DNA of 64,000 nt from Serripes groenlandicus (Eukaryota > Mollusca > Bivalvia > Cardiida > Cardiidae): contig JASEVX010000003.1 in NCBI GenBank assembly GCA_031761405.1, forward strand, positions 68,301,044 through 68,365,043. The letters run 5' to 3'. Every line of letters begins with the position of its first letter. The first letter of the stretch is position 1. Below, one piece after another: positions 1 to 11,412 of this stretch. The translations under genes were made by a program, and so were the position numbers. The notes below the pieces were generated by a model that saw nothing but the letters and a program-made list of their open reading frames with translations, was not told the origin of the DNA and made no database searches.

Positions 1-658
1 AGTTCTAATCATCGTCTGGTTGACATTGACCTTGACCTTCCTCTGGTTGGCCTTGACCTTGGTACGGCATGCGTGAGTTTCCGTACAGAATCTACAATGA
101 TCGTATTCTATCTCACCGTCATAGGGCAAACCCTGTACCTGGATAACTCGTGCACTGAAATATAACGAGGGGTTATTAACTTATTAGTCAACAACGAAAT
201 AGTTATGTTATAGAGAAGACGAGTATCATTTCTTCGTTGAATGCATTAGTTTTGAATCGCTCAGGAAAACATGTTTTGAAACACCAATGAAACCATTGTA
301 TTTTTGTATATGATTTTAGAATGCTGTGAAAACTCAACGATCAGTTAAGTTTTAACATAAATAATTAAGGCATTTGAACAACGTATCATCTCACTAGAAG
401 ACATTTCATAGAACCTAAGCGACCTTTTCGGTGAATGACATATCTATATAAGTGTAATGTCACTCTTTGGATATTGGTAAGTGTAAATATATAGGCTGTA
501 TAAACTTTTATCTAATTATAGCTACACGTTTAACTATTTACTACGTACCCGGCACTACATTCGACTTAATTCTACGTTTGCTATTTACTTCTCGTCTACA
601 ACTACTAAATTATGTAAGTTACCTTTTCTTACTACATATTAGTAAGATTACTTACTAC
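1..658. other. No gene recognised; short AGGTCA-type repeats at the edge
   Basis: The first 60 bases hold several copies of a (T)TGACCTTG motif, the reverse of the AGGTCA-rich phrases in the large elements at 24-25.7 and 39-40.7 kb, so this is probably the end of such a repeat. From about 560 the sequence becomes a degraded forerunner of the 159-bp tandem repeat that starts at 659. The stop-free stretch at 467-787 is rich in Y, L and T from TAC/CTA-rich DNA and does not look like a protein. Confidence 0.4.
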
Positions 659-1150
659 CTTCGATATGTTTACAGCTTCACATTATATCTATTTACTAAG
701 TACCAGTCTCTACTTACTGTGTACTGCTACTACGTTCGATACTTACCTCTCTGTAAGCTACATGTTCTAACTACATATTACTGCTAACTAAATATGGTTA
801 TTTGCTCCATCAATCATCTTCGATATGATAACAGTTTCACATTCTAACTATTTACTAAGTACCAATCTGTACTTACTTTGTACTGCTACTACGTTCGATA
901 CTTGCCTCTATGTAAGCTACATGTTCTAACTACACGTTACTGCTAGCTAAATATGATTACTTGCTCCCTCATACATCTTCGATATGATAACAGTTTCACA
1001 TTCTAACTATTTACTAAGTACCAATCTGTACTTACTTTGTACTGCTACTACGTTCGATACTTGCTTCTATGTAAGCTACATGTTCTAACTACACGTTACT
1101 GCTAGCTAAATATGATTACTTGCTCCCTCACACAACTTCGATATATTCTA
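659..1150. repeat. 159-bp tandem repeat, three copies plus a partial fourth
   Basis: The phrase CTTCGATATG recurs at 659, 818, 977 and 1136, a constant spacing of 159 bases. Copies 2 and 3 are nearly identical over their whole length; copy 1 is more diverged and copy 4 stops after about 15 bases. The unit is rich in TACTNNGTAC-like short palindromes. No coding function is seen. Confidence 0.85.
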
Positions 1151-1396
1151 TACTATATTCCTTACTACTCAATAGATCCACTTCTGCCTACTTGATTGTA
1201 TCTTCCAATGATATTGTTTCAGCTTCCAACGGTTACCAACTAATTTTTACTGATAAAAGTTTACAACAAAAGTTTAGCCTACTACTAACCGACTGTTTTC
1301 CGCTGCCTTCTTACCAATTATAATTACCAATTACAATTACCATTACTAATGCTGCAACTAGTTTCGAGTTATATTATATATGGATATCTGTGAATA

Positions 1397-1609
1397 TTAA
1401 ATAGTAAAGTTGAAAATAAAAGAAAGAGTAATACCAACGTACTTTGCCGGCGCAGCGTCTACTTTGTTGCATCTCAGACGGCTGAAAACTCGTCTCGCAG
1501 CATTAGCAAACCTCTGTGCATTATCTCTTGTGATATTGAAATGCTTTGCTATATCATGATATAACACATTACGAAATCTAACACAATCATTTGTATTTGA
1601 ATAATCCAT
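1397..1609 (-). CDS. Hypothetical small ORF, possible first exon
   Basis: An ATG at 1609 opens a 70-codon frame whose first about 57 residues look protein-like (charged and mixed, with IAKHFNITRDNAQRFANAAR, then a basic stretch RRVFSRLRCNK). The last residues are AT-rich and may be intronic, but no strong splice donor was found at the transition. About 115 bases upstream lies a CpG-containing stretch with a perfect CRE palindrome, which would suit a promoter. The family is not recognised. It may equally be a chance ORF or part of a repeat. Confidence 0.2.
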   Translation of the reverse strand: MDYSNTNDCVRFRNVLYHDIAKHFNITRDNAQRFANAARRVFSRLRCNKVDAAPAKYVGITLSFIFNFTI

Positions 1610-1705
1610 AATAAAATTCTAAACGTTTCTACAGACGTAAATAAACGAATTTTTTTTAAAAAAAAATAGAGCTAATAAATTGCTTGTTGAGCGCGCTTTG
1701 TCGTT

Positions 1706-1793
1706 AACGTAAGTTGCGGACGGAAATGACGTCATTTCATCCAAGGCAACGTAAGCCGTAAAGCGTTCGTATGTCGTAACGTCAACTTACGTT
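1706..1793. repeat. Inverted repeat around a CRE palindrome
   Basis: AACGTAAGTTG at 1706-1716 is mirrored by CAACTTACGTT at 1783-1793. A third ACGTAAG lies between them at about 1750. The arms extend imperfectly outward (TTTGTCG on both sides). The segment is CpG-rich compared with its surroundings. It may be a small foldback element or a promoter core. Confidence 0.55.
1723..1738. promoter_or_regulatory. 16-bp palindrome containing a full CRE (TGACGTCA)
   Basis: GAAATGACGTCATTTC is its own reverse complement. The inner eight bases are the consensus site for CREB/ATF bZIP factors. It lies about 115 bases upstream of the minus-strand ATG at 1609. Function is inferred from the motif only. Confidence 0.45.
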
Positions 1794-1796
1794 TTG

Positions 1797-2757
1797 TCGT
1801 AAATATTTTCAACATTGTAGGATTGTTATTATTCATATGTGGTTATGGGTGTACTGAATTGAGAAGTTGAAATTTAAAAAAAAAAAAAAAAATATTACAT
1901 TGTTATTAAATCTTCTGATTTTGTTGACAATTAAAAAACCTTTTTAGTCATTATACCTTTTTATATTGCTTAAAAGTTTAAAACAAAGTGGTTTAAATTT
2001 GTTTTAGACAAAGGGCCTAATTTTTTCGTGAGCCTTCCAATTTTTCGTGAGCCGCTGTCCAGTAGCCATGTTTGATTAAGAAATATAACTTGGTAAAAAG
2101 AACATATTAAAGTCCATATATATCAATTTTAATTTAGAACTTGTATAGTATCATATTGTTTTGAAAAAAAGTAGAAAATATTGGAAAACTTTTATGACAT
2201 TTGAAGATATGTTTGAGACAAATAAATAAATATTTATTCATATTTTAACATTTTTTAGCCATTCAGACAAGAAAATTTTGCCCAATGACATATACTTTTC
2301 TTTTTAAATTTTGATAAATGATAGTTATTGCAATAACCTGAAGAAGTTTCAGAAAAAGTTAAATATTATAAATATGTTTTTCCCTTATTTTAAAGTTTTA
2401 GATATGTCTATTCTTACACTTGAGATTTAAACCACAAGAAGACAAACAATTAACATATCATTTTTCAAATATTGGCAATTTGCGTGAAACTTTTTTTTTT
2501 CATGTGCTGAAATAGCAAAAAAATGCATATCATAAGGCTTTCATAAATTGATCTAGCAAAAATTAAAGCCCACTACCCTACCTTTTTTTTATGTTTTTTG
2601 TATTTAACATACATCAAACTTTCAAAAAAACAATGTTACAACAAAAGTTAAATATTATGAAAAATCCACTTTTCAGTTCAGTACATCCTTATGTAGGTCA
2701 AAAAACCCGCGTAGAAACCCGTGAGAAAATTGTAATTCAGACATGTTTCTTTATGTA
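1797..2757. other. AT-rich stretch without recognised features
   Basis: This stretch is strongly AT-rich, with A and T homopolymers (for example an A run at 1868-1890). Frames are short. No repeat unit, splice-flanked exon or RNA gene was recognised. Confidence 0.5.
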
Positions 2758-3070
2758 TTGGTTCTCTCTTCTAGAGACCCTTAAAGTCGGTCTTCGTTTC
2801 TGTTGGTTCTCTCTTCTAGAGACCCTTAAAGTCGGTCTTCGTTTCTGTCCGTTTGTTTGTTTGTGGCAAGCGTAGCGCCAAAACTATTCAACGGATTTCG
2901 ACCAAACTTGGTAGGGATGAATGGTCTAGGCTCTAGTTGTGCCTTTTGTAGTATGGTCGCCATAGAAACCACCGTTGCTATGGAAACGGGCGAAAACCGC
3001 TTTTACTGCGAAAACTATCTCCTCCCACGGTTTTTCGAATTTAGAAACCACTTGGTATGCGTTGTGTAGC
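2758..3070 (+). repeat. Dispersed repeat with a 45-bp tandem duplication at its left edge
   Basis: A 45-base unit beginning TTGGTTCTCTCTTCTAGAGA occurs twice head to tail, starting at 2758 and 2803. It runs into TTTGTTTGTTTG and then a phrase on the pattern CGACCAAACTTGGTAGG. A T/G-rich microsatellite followed by an 'AAACTTGG' phrase is also seen in the hairpin-ended elements at 36-40 kb, so this may be a fragment of the same class. The short stop-free frames here are not taken as genes. Confidence 0.5.
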
Positions 3071-3765
3071 CCATCATTTGCTACATCGAATGATCTTCCC
3101 GATTTTTAATCCGTCTCTTCGTTTTCGTAATATTTGAGTTGCCGTAAGGGGTACCATTTCCGCGGAAAACACAGACACGTCAAAACTAAATATATCGACA
3201 CAAAAAGAAATGGTTTCCTATTACCTGATCGCTGATTGGCTAAAAATCCGGACACGACCAAATATCGACCAACCAGAGAGCACTTCACATAGCCATTACA
3301 ACTTCCGTTTCCCGTACTTTTACACGAGGAGACGAAATATTCAAGTGAATTTGACGCCGTTCTCGCGACAACTCGATAGCTTGTGTCATTATTTGTGCGG
3401 TGTCGTGAGAGTAGAGACAAGAGAGAACCATCGTCGCAGTATGCTTGTGTTTTCATTTATGTGGGGACAAAATGATTACAAAGATAATTCATATTTGGTC
3501 CTTACATTATATTGTACAGATGGGGATATAGCCGCGTTAACCGAAGAATAGTACATGATCAGTTAACAAGTATCCTTGGTTCAATTGTGTTACCCATATT
3601 CATTCAGCTAAATGTAATTCAACTCTGTCTTCATAGTACATATACCTGTTAATATGTACAGTCCTATTATGGCTTACACCAAGAAAGACATAACACAGGG
3701 AATTCATTTCTTGACGTAGGCTATTGGATAAAATTGATCATACGGGTGGATTAATAAAAGGTTGA
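3071..3765. other. No gene supported
   Basis: Two overlapping stop-free frames (3106-3456 minus and 3210-3551 plus) cover a less AT-rich stretch. Neither shows a recognised domain or paired splice sites. The rest is AT-rich and unremarkable. Confidence 0.4.
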
Positions 3766-4036
3766 TATATGAGCCATCCCATGAGAAAACCAACATTGTG
3801 GACTCTGCGTAAAGTATCGACCCGGATCAGCCTAAGTTTGCCGCGCAGTCTAACCCGGACAGACACATTTCGCCTCCTGGAGGTTTTCTGTTTCAGGAAT
3901 CATTACTCTATACCTCTATCCCTCTACGACGGAATGTGTCGGCCTGGATTAGCCTGCACAGACTGTACAGGCTGATCTATGTCGATATATTACGCAGAGT
4001 CCATAATGTTGGTTTTCTCATGGAACGGCTCATATA
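3766..4036. mobile_element. Foldback DNA transposon (palindromic MITE)
   Basis: TATATGAGCC at 3766 is mirrored by GGCTCATATA ending at 4036. The first about 55 bases of each arm match closely (CCATGAGAAAACCAACAT on both), and looser similarity continues to the centre, so the whole 271-bp segment can fold into one hairpin. Both ends are flanked by TA, compatible with a TA target duplication as in mariner/Tc1-type elements. The superfamily is an inference; no transposase is present. Confidence 0.8.
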
Positions 4037-4537
4037 CTCAATTCCAAAAGAAAGTGTGCACTTTATTTTCTGTGATTTTTCATCGACTACTTTTCTGAAA
4101 GCCTATATATTTGGAACCAAAATTGAGATCTGTTTACGTAAAATATGGCGAACATTTTAGCCCCAACGGAATTGACGTCTGGCCCACTGTAAACGAGCAG
4201 CCCGATGACGTGCCATCAAGACCTGACCCCACCTGAGTGTAACTGAGTGTATGTCTATTCTTGCGAAACCCTTTCTCGCGTACAATAAGCATTGCAGTCG
4301 ACGATTTTGAAAAAAAAATCAAGGTAATACAACGGAAAATCACTACAAAATAATGTGTAATGCTTGAAAAGAATTGAAAACCAAAGGCCTAAATAATAAT
4401 GTATTAGAAGGTATTTGTTGAAAATAATGTGGCAACACTTGAACAGAAGAAATTTCCCATACGTGACCAAGTTCAGATTGTGCCATACTTAATAATGGCA
4501 ATAGATCTTGTTCTCTGATATTGTTCTCTGATTACGT
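4037..4537. other. No gene recognised
   Basis: AT-rich sequence between the foldback element and the minisatellite. The minus-strand frames 4134-4343 and 4255-4470 overlap each other in different phases and show no domain. Confidence 0.4.
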
Positions 4538-6760
4538 TGATGTGCGCAGGGACGTATTAGTAGTCCCTGATGTGCGCCACGACGTATAAGTAGTCCCCGA
4601 TGAGCGCCGAGCGGTATTAGTAGTCCCTGATGAGCGCCAGGACGTGTTAGTAGTCCATGATGTGCGCCGCGACGTATTAGTAGTCCCTGATGAGCGCCAT
4701 GACGTGTTAGTAGTCCATGATGTGCACCGCGACGTATTAGTAGTCCCCGATGAGCGCCGGGACGTATTAGTAGTCCCTGATGTGCACCGCGACGTATTAG
4801 TAGTCCCCGATGAGCGCCGGGACGTATTAGTAGTCCCTGATGAGCGCCAGGACGTGTTAGTAGTCCATGATGTGCGCCGCGACGTATTAGTAGTCCCTGA
4901 TGAGCGCCAGGACGTGTTAGTAGTCCATGATGTGCGCCGCGACGTGTTAGTAGTCCCTGATGTGCGCCGCGACGTATTAGTAGTCCCTGGTGTGCGCCAG
5001 GACGTGTTAGTAGTCCCCGATGAGCGCCGGGACGTATTAGTAGTCCCTGATGAGCTCCATGACGTGTTAGTAGTCCCCGATGAGCGCCGCGACGTATTAG
5101 TAGTCCCTGATGAGCGCCATGACGTGTTAGTAGTCCATGATGAGCGCCAGGACGTGTTAGTAGTCCCTGATGAGCGCCAGGACGTGTTAGTAGTCCCTGA
5201 TGAGCGCCAGGACGTGTTAGTAGGCCTAGTCCATGATGTGCGCCGCGACGTATTAGTAGTCCCTGATGAGCGCCAGGACGTGTTAGTAGTCCATGATGAG
5301 CGCCAGGACGTGTTAGTAGTCCCTGATGAGCGCCAGGACGTGTTAGTAGCCCCTGATGAGCGCCAGGACGTGTTAGTAGTCCTAGTCCATGATGTGCGCC
5401 AGGACGTGTTAGTAGTCCCTGATGAGCGCCAGGACGTGTTAGTAGTCCATGATGAGCGCCAGGACGTGTTAGTAGTCCCTGATGAGCGCCAGGACGTGTT
5501 AGTAGTCCCTGATGAGCGCCAGGACGTGTTAGTAGTCCATGATGAGCGCCGCGACGTATTAGTAGTCCCTGATGAGCGCCAGGACGTGTTAGTAGGCCTA
5601 GTCCATGATGTGCGCCGCGACGTATTAGTAGTCCCTGATGAGCGCCAGGACGTGTTAGTAGGCCTAGTCCATGATGTGCGCCGCGACGTATTAGTAGTCC
5701 CTGATGAGCGCCAGGACGTGTAAGTAGTCCATGATGAGCGCCAGGACGTGTTAGTAGTCCCTGATGAGCGCCAGGACGTGTTAGTAGCCCCTGATGAGCG
5801 CCAGGACGTGTTAGTAGTCCTAGTCCATGATGTGCGCCAGGACGTGTTAGTAGTCCCTGATGAGCGCCAGGACGTGTTAGTAGTCCATGATGAGCGCCAG
5901 GACGTGTTAGTAGTCCCTGATGATCGCCAGGACGTGTTAGTAGTCCCTGATGAGCGCCAGGACGTGTTAGTAGTCCATGATGAGCGCCGCGACGTATTAG
6001 TAGTCCCTGATGAGCGCCAGGACGTGTTAGTAGGCCTAGTCCATGATGTGCGCCGCGACGTATTAGTAGTCCCTGATGAGCGCCAGGACGTGTTAGTAGG
6101 CCTAGTCCATGATGTGCGCCGCGACGTATTAGTAGTCCCTGATGAGCGTCAGGACGTGTTAGTAGGCCTAGTCCATGATGTGCGCCATGACGTGTTAGTA
6201 GTCCATGATGTGCGCCGCGACGTATTAGTAGTCCCTGATGAGCGTCAGGACGTGTTAGTAGGCCTAGTCCATGATGTGCGCCATGATGTGTTAGTAGTCC
6301 ATGATGTGCGCCGCGACGTATTAGTAGTCCCTGATGAGCGTCAGGACGTGTTAGTAGGCCTAGTCCATGATGTGCGCCATGACGTGTTAGTAGTCCATGA
6401 TGTGCGCCGCGACGTATTAGTAGTCCCTGATGTGCACCGGGACGTATTAGGTATTAGTAGTCCCTGATGTGCGCCGGGACGTATAAGTAGTCCCTGGTGT
6501 GCGCCGGGACGTATTAGGTATAAGTAGTCCGTGATGTGTGCCGGGACGTATTAGTATTCCCCGGTGGGCGCATGGACGTATTAGTAGTCCCTGATGAGCG
6601 CCAGGACGTGTTAGTAGTCCATGATGTGCGCCGCGAAGTATTAGTAGTCCCTGATGTGCGCCGGGACGTATTAGGTATTAGTAGTCCCTGATGTGCGCAG
6701 GGACGTATTAGTATTTCCCTGGTGTGCGCAGGGACGTATTAGTGGTCCCTGGTATGCGTC
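4538..6760. repeat. 30-bp minisatellite, about 70 units, with higher-order repeats
   Basis: The unit is GACGTGTTAGTAGTCCCTGA followed by TGAGCGCCAG. Variants include CATGATG for CCTGATG and GCGACGTATT for AGGACGTGTT. A 6-base addition (GGCCTAGTCC junctions) occurs repeatedly, giving 36-bp units. Because 30 and 36 are multiples of three, the plus frame stays open for hundreds of codons (repeating VLVVPDERQD), but two minus-strand frames are open as well, so openness reflects composition. A 438-bp block starting near 5350 is repeated at 5788 with about one change, and a 96-bp block repeats at 6141, 6237 and 6333. Right of 6430 the array decays, with extra GTATTAG insertions. Every unit holds a GACGT core. 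Confidence 0.95.
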
Positions 6761-7362
6761 ACTATGCATCTACATGTGAAAAATGCTGCAATATGATAAC
6801 GATGATCGAATAGCGTCGTAAACAATGTGAGGTGCAGAGAATTAAGACTTTCTGGAAGTTTGACACACAAATATTCCACTGTTTAGGCCTACCGACTTTA
6901 AAATGAGGTGCACGTCTGATACTACAAAATATTATTATTAATCAATATTTCAATAATTTATTTGTATAAAAATCGATGGTTCTCCCTGGGAATACATCAT
7001 CTATGTGAATGTTAACTTAGTCAACTTACCACTTATCTTCTGAGTGCGGTGTAGCGTGAATTTGTTCATACCGTGAAATTTATCAGACCTTACATTTCTC
7101 ACAGTACGGTCGTGCAAATTTTAAGGCGTGAAAATCTTAAGACGGGTTGATTTAATGCGATTTAGATTTGTATTTTTCGACATCGTTCCATCTTCGCGAT
7201 ATTAACATTAATTATGTACATGCGTTCTTCTGTTTGAGCGAACTAAAATAATGTAAAACTGAGCATTTTAGGCATTACATTAGGCTCCTTAGAAAAACCT
7301 TAAGACACGTCAAATAAATGTAAATGTAATTAATTTTACATTAAAATAAGAGGGTATGGGGT
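6761..7362. other. AT-rich, no gene recognised
   Basis: No exon-like frame with splice signals, no tandem repeat and no RNA gene was found. Confidence 0.5.
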
Positions 7363-7657
7363 GATTCATTGAATGGGGGTTTAACGTCATTTTCAACATG
7401 TTTTCAGTCATATCACGGCGGCCAGTTCACCTACTCTTATGTTTCTTGGCTTTCTCACACACTAGTACTTAATACAACTTTCTTTCCAATTAATTTGCTG
7501 CTTTTCCACATAGACGGATATTCCATTAGTGGAAGACTAATGACGCTTGTCACAATAACTTTTTTCAAACGTCGGAAAGAATGTTGGCCTAGCTTGGGTT
7601 CGAACTCAGAATTCCTGGATTGACAGCCCTCGTCGCTACCGATTGAGCTACCGGGGC
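7363..7657 (-). mobile_element. tRNA-derived SINE, family A, copy 1
   Basis: Read on the minus strand, the element begins near 7657 with a tRNA-like head. Box A is TAGCTCAATCGGTAGCG and box B is GAGTTCGAACCC; both are RNA polymerase III internal promoter elements. The body holds TTTCCGACGTTTGA and GGTGAACTGGCCGCC, and the tail ends GTTAAACCCCCATTCAATG. The same order of blocks recurs at 10389-10672 and, truncated, near 27.86, 54.12 and 56.91 kb. This copy is more diverged than the one at 10.4 kb. The tail resembles bivalve core SINEs, but the superfamily was not verified. Confidence 0.85.
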
Positions 7658-8689
7658 TCGACGAGTATGGAGTGAATACACCTATGACTTACCTGTACCA
7701 CTAGTCAATCAAGTAATTAATGAGTTAATTAATAAATCATTACTGTAACGAAAAAACAGGTGATATTACCTACGGTGGGTATAGGGTGAATACAAAATAT
7801 ACATTACATCACATGAAAACATGAACACGAACGGAATAGAAATACAAAAAGAAAAAAAGAAAAAAAAAAAAAAAAAACACTACCCACTATAACTCAACAT
7901 TACATTTGTACTGCTTACATGAAATTGGGGTTAATGGTCTAACACCTACATTGACATTCCTGCCCATCTCTTCATTCCTCAATCAATCAATATATCTTAT
8001 AATTTTACATAAGTAAAAAAAGCGAAAGACATGGAATTCATATGTATATAAAATTCAACAGGTGTTCATAGTGGTGTTGGGGTAGGGGGTCTAGACGCCT
8101 TCTATGAATATATTTACTTAATCAAATCAATCCATCTACAGTACTAGTTTCTACACAAAACAAGTTGTTTCAAGAAATGTTTTATAATTGTTAGTTATGA
8201 TATATTCTATATCTATATATCATATATTGGCTAGCCCTGGCTGTAGGTTTGAGTGTCCGGAAGGCTCTAACTTAGGTACACTGTTGGACCGAGTTTAGCC
8301 ACTTTCTGTTAGTTTGTGGTGTCCATCTGTCCGTCCGAAATTCATAAAATGTCTGTGAACATCTTTTTGGACCTTAAATTGACTATCCAAGCTATTTCAA
8401 TCCTGTAGTTCTCTCTTGTAACTGAATTATATATAAACATTAATTTAGGAGAAAGTACAGAGGTGTGAGACCGTAATGCTATCCACATGAGGGCATTCAC
8501 CACCATTTTCATCTCTCACACGTGTCATCATTTCTACACAAAGCAGCTTCATACGTAAGAATCGACCCATCTCAGACTCACATTGGAGACTCTGTTCTAA
8601 CTGTGATGTTCTTTGACGAGAATGTATTGGTCGATGGTATCGCAGGTGGCACTTTGATCAATAGTAGGTATTCATTTGTCCATCTCAGT
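7658..8689. other. No gene supported; poly-A tract and AT-rich DNA
   Basis: Includes an A-rich tract near 7852-7877. The frame 8522-8830 has about 40 mixed-composition residues before entering the repeat array that follows. It lacks a recognisable domain or splice pair. Confidence 0.4.
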
Positions 8690-9690
8690 ATGTTCATAAT
8701 CAGTCAGTTCTGGGAATTGCCCTTCCCATATACTCATACTCACAATATGTTCTGGGACATCTGGTACCTTTCCCTATGTTCATACTCACAGTGGGTTATA
8801 GGACATCTGATCCCTCCCCTATACTCATAGTCACAGTCAGTTCTGGGACACCCTTTATCTCCACTATACTCAGTCAGTCGGCTCAGTATGTTCATAATCA
8901 GTCAGTTCTGGGAATTGCCCTTCCCATATACTCATACTCACAATCTGTTCTGGAACACCTTGTCCCTTCCCCTATGTTCATATTCACAGTGGGTTTTGGG
9001 ACATCTAATCCCTCCCCTATACTCATAGTCACAGTCTGTTCTGGGACAACTGGACCATCCCCTATACTCATAGTCAGTCAGTTCTGGGACATCTGGTCCC
9101 TTCTATCACAGGCAGTTCTAGGATACCTTGGCCCTTTCTCTATACTCATAGTCAGTCAGTAATTGGACACCTGGTCCTTACGTATACTCATGTTCAAAAT
9201 CGGTTCTGGGCCACCTGGTCCCTTCTATATTCTCATACTCACAGTCGGTTCTGGGACACGAACTCAGTCGCAACCAGTTCTTGGAAACCTTGTTCCATCC
9301 CTTATAACTCAAAGACGGTTTTTGGACACCTGGCCCCTACCATATTTTCATAGCCGCAGTCGGTTGTGGGACACTTGGACCGTCACCTTCCCCTATGTTC
9401 ATACTTACAGTCAGTTCTGGGACACCTGGTCCCTTCCCTTATACTCTTAGTCGGTTCTCGGAAACCTGGTCCCTACAGTTTACTCAAAGTTGCAGTAGGT
9501 TTTGGGACACCTGATCTCTTCCTCTATATTCAGTCAGTCAGTTGGAAACCTGGTCCATTTTCTTATGTACGTACTCAGTCAGTTCTGGGACATTTGGTCC
9601 CTTTATCTATATTTATAGTTTCAGTCAGTCACCTGGTCCCTTTTCCTATGTTCATATTCTAGGTCAGTTCTCAGAGTTGGTTATAGGTCA
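8690..9690. repeat. Degenerate minisatellite (about 45-60 bp units)
   Basis: Units carry the phrase CAGTCAGTTCTGGGACACCT followed by GGTCCCTTCCCCTATACTCA and a TAGTCA or TACTCACA connector. About 18-20 units can be counted, heavily diverged and of uneven length. The block CAGTATGTTCATAATCAGTC occurs at about 8686 and again near 8884, pointing to a local duplication of about 200 bases. The stop-free frames through here are by-products. Confidence 0.8.
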
Positions 9691-10388
9691 ACTTGTCCAG
9701 TGCTGCGTTAACGTACACTTTAATCTTTAATGGTGATACTCATAAGAAAAGATTTTTTGTTTCTAAGAAGAAGAAAATTACACACAGGGTTATACATCTT
9801 TCTTGCCGAACAGATATTGTTGGGTGTATATATACTTAGTAGAATGGGACGAACTATTTCAATCTGTAATTATTGTCAAGGGTATTTTCAGCTGCTACCA
9901 CGTCACGTGCTCTTTGAAACACTATACATGTAACTGTCTAATTATGTTTGTACCATATATTATGGCCAAGTGAAAACAAAAATGTATATAAGGATATATT
10001 TATATTATTTTTGAAACAAGAATATAACGCAAAGTAATTTTCATATATAATCTTTATTTCCTCCAATATATGAAGATCATACAAAGATGAACACTATGAT
10101 AAACAAACAAAAAAGAACAAAACGGAAAGGTTATACACACAAATAAAATATCTCTTTAAATAACCACACTTAGATCAGAGCCAATGCCCATCATCTGATA
10201 GAAAGGATTGAAAACATCTCTGGAACAAAATAAGTGCCCGGAAGAAGATTTCAAGGGGAGTTTATATACTTCAGGTGTAAGAACTGCAGGAAATGAGAAT
10301 GTTCTTATTGATAAATGCATCCTCATCTGCAATCCTTACACAATATAATGACACAAATAATGTGGCAGCATTTATGATGTGATACACT
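9691..10388. other. No gene recognised
   Basis: AT-rich DNA with short frames only; no repeats or RNA genes recognised. Confidence 0.45.
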
Positions 10389-10672
10389 GATTAATTGATT
10401 GGGGTTTAACGCCGTTTTTAACATTTTCTCAAGTCATATCATGGCGGCCAGTTCACCTACTCATGTGTTTCCTGGTTTTCTCACACCAGTACTGCACACA
10501 ACAATCTTTCCAACTGGCTGGTTTTCCACATAAACTTAGTACATTGGTGGAAGACGAATGACGCATGTCGCATTGACTTTTGTCAAACGTCGGAAAGAAA
10601 GTTGGCCGAGCCGGGATTCGAACTCACAACCCCTGGATTGACAGCCCACGTCTCTACCGACTGAGCTACCGT
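10389..10672 (-). mobile_element. tRNA-derived SINE, family A, copy 2 (well preserved)
   Basis: On the minus strand the head starts near 10672. Box A is TAGCTCAGTCGGTAGAG and box B is GAGTTCGAATCCCGGC, both very close to consensus. Body blocks match the copy at 7363-7657 in order. The tail ends GCGTTAAACCCCAATCAATT then AATC. It is the best reference copy of this family in the window. The head looks like a tRNA but has no intact acceptor stem, so it is a SINE and not a tRNA gene. Confidence 0.9.
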
Positions 10673-10767
10673 TGATGTGGTACAGGATGATTATATATAA
10701 ATACAAATGTTTATCTATCCCCTCAAGAGCAGATTCCCGTTATAACCACACTCCTCAACTGACTCCA

Positions 10768-11412
10768 TTATTTAATAAGTGTAGGCAAGAAGAAATCAGT
10801 AGTTGAGAGGCGAAAGACAAACATATGTCCACTTTCACTAAAGGAGATTGAATGTGTCCAACTGAGGCGCTCTGAACAGTTCTCATAGCTATCGTATACA
10901 CACATGAAGTGCACTATATATATATGTATGGAGAACCTTGCAATAACACAGGTGTATATGCAACTGCATATCCCTACACGGTACAAAGTACAAAACAGAA
11001 TATAACATAAATGTACATAAAATGGGAGTTCGCATATCAAATTGACTATATAAGTTTTATAATGTACATAATTGACAAAGTTACATCCATGCGTCATGGA
11101 AAAACTTTGCAACCACATTAAAAAAACATGTAATTTTTCCGCTAAAGAAGACTTCTTTGGGTCCAAACCAAACAATGTTCGAACATACTCATCTCCATTT
11201 AGAAAGTAAATAATCTCAGATACAGTAAAATCGAATTCTTGATTAATGCATTCTTCGAAAAGGATCTTACAAGTCTGCACACAGTTACAATTAACTAAAA
11301 TATGCTCTGTTATACAACATGTTATGTCAGTTATTCCACACCTAGAACAAGTCGAGTCTGTGGAAGATAGAAAGGCTATCATCTGAGCCACAGAAAAGCA
11401 GACAGGTAGCAT
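10768..11412 (-). mobile_element. Probable non-LTR retrotransposon ORF2 C-terminus, remnant
   Basis: A 214-codon minus-strand frame. Residues about 20-60 hold CSRCGITDITCCITEHILVN and then C-x-C and a further C. This resembles the C-terminal Cys motif after the reverse transcriptase of many LINE ORF2 proteins (C-x2-C, then T-x-E-H-hydrophobic, then C). No reverse transcriptase motif is seen upstream; about 20 bases upstream the sequence turns into unrelated repeat DNA. The last about 90 residues are Cys/Tyr/Ile-rich and probably non-coding. I infer a dead 3' fragment. Chance resemblance is possible. Confidence 0.4.

Noticed and set aside
2857..3551. Overlapping frames on both strands between 2.86 and 3.55 kb
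   Set aside because: Frames lie in or next to a dispersed repeat, overlap in opposite orientation and lack domains or splice pairs.
4590..6467. Long plus-strand ORFs (359 and 239 codons) with the VLVVPDERQD repeat
   Set aside because: The frame is open because units are multiples of three without stops; two minus-strand frames are open too. No upstream exon, start context or non-repetitive domain is present.
4538..6760. CRISPR-like regular repeats
   Set aside because: Units are contiguous with no unique spacers, and the DNA is animal nuclear DNA. The same applies to the arrays at 20.2-21.5 and 52.3-54.0 kb.
8522..8830. Possible exon with about 40 mixed residues before the minisatellite
   Set aside because: No recognisable domain, no convincing donor at the end of the mixed region, and it runs into repeat units.
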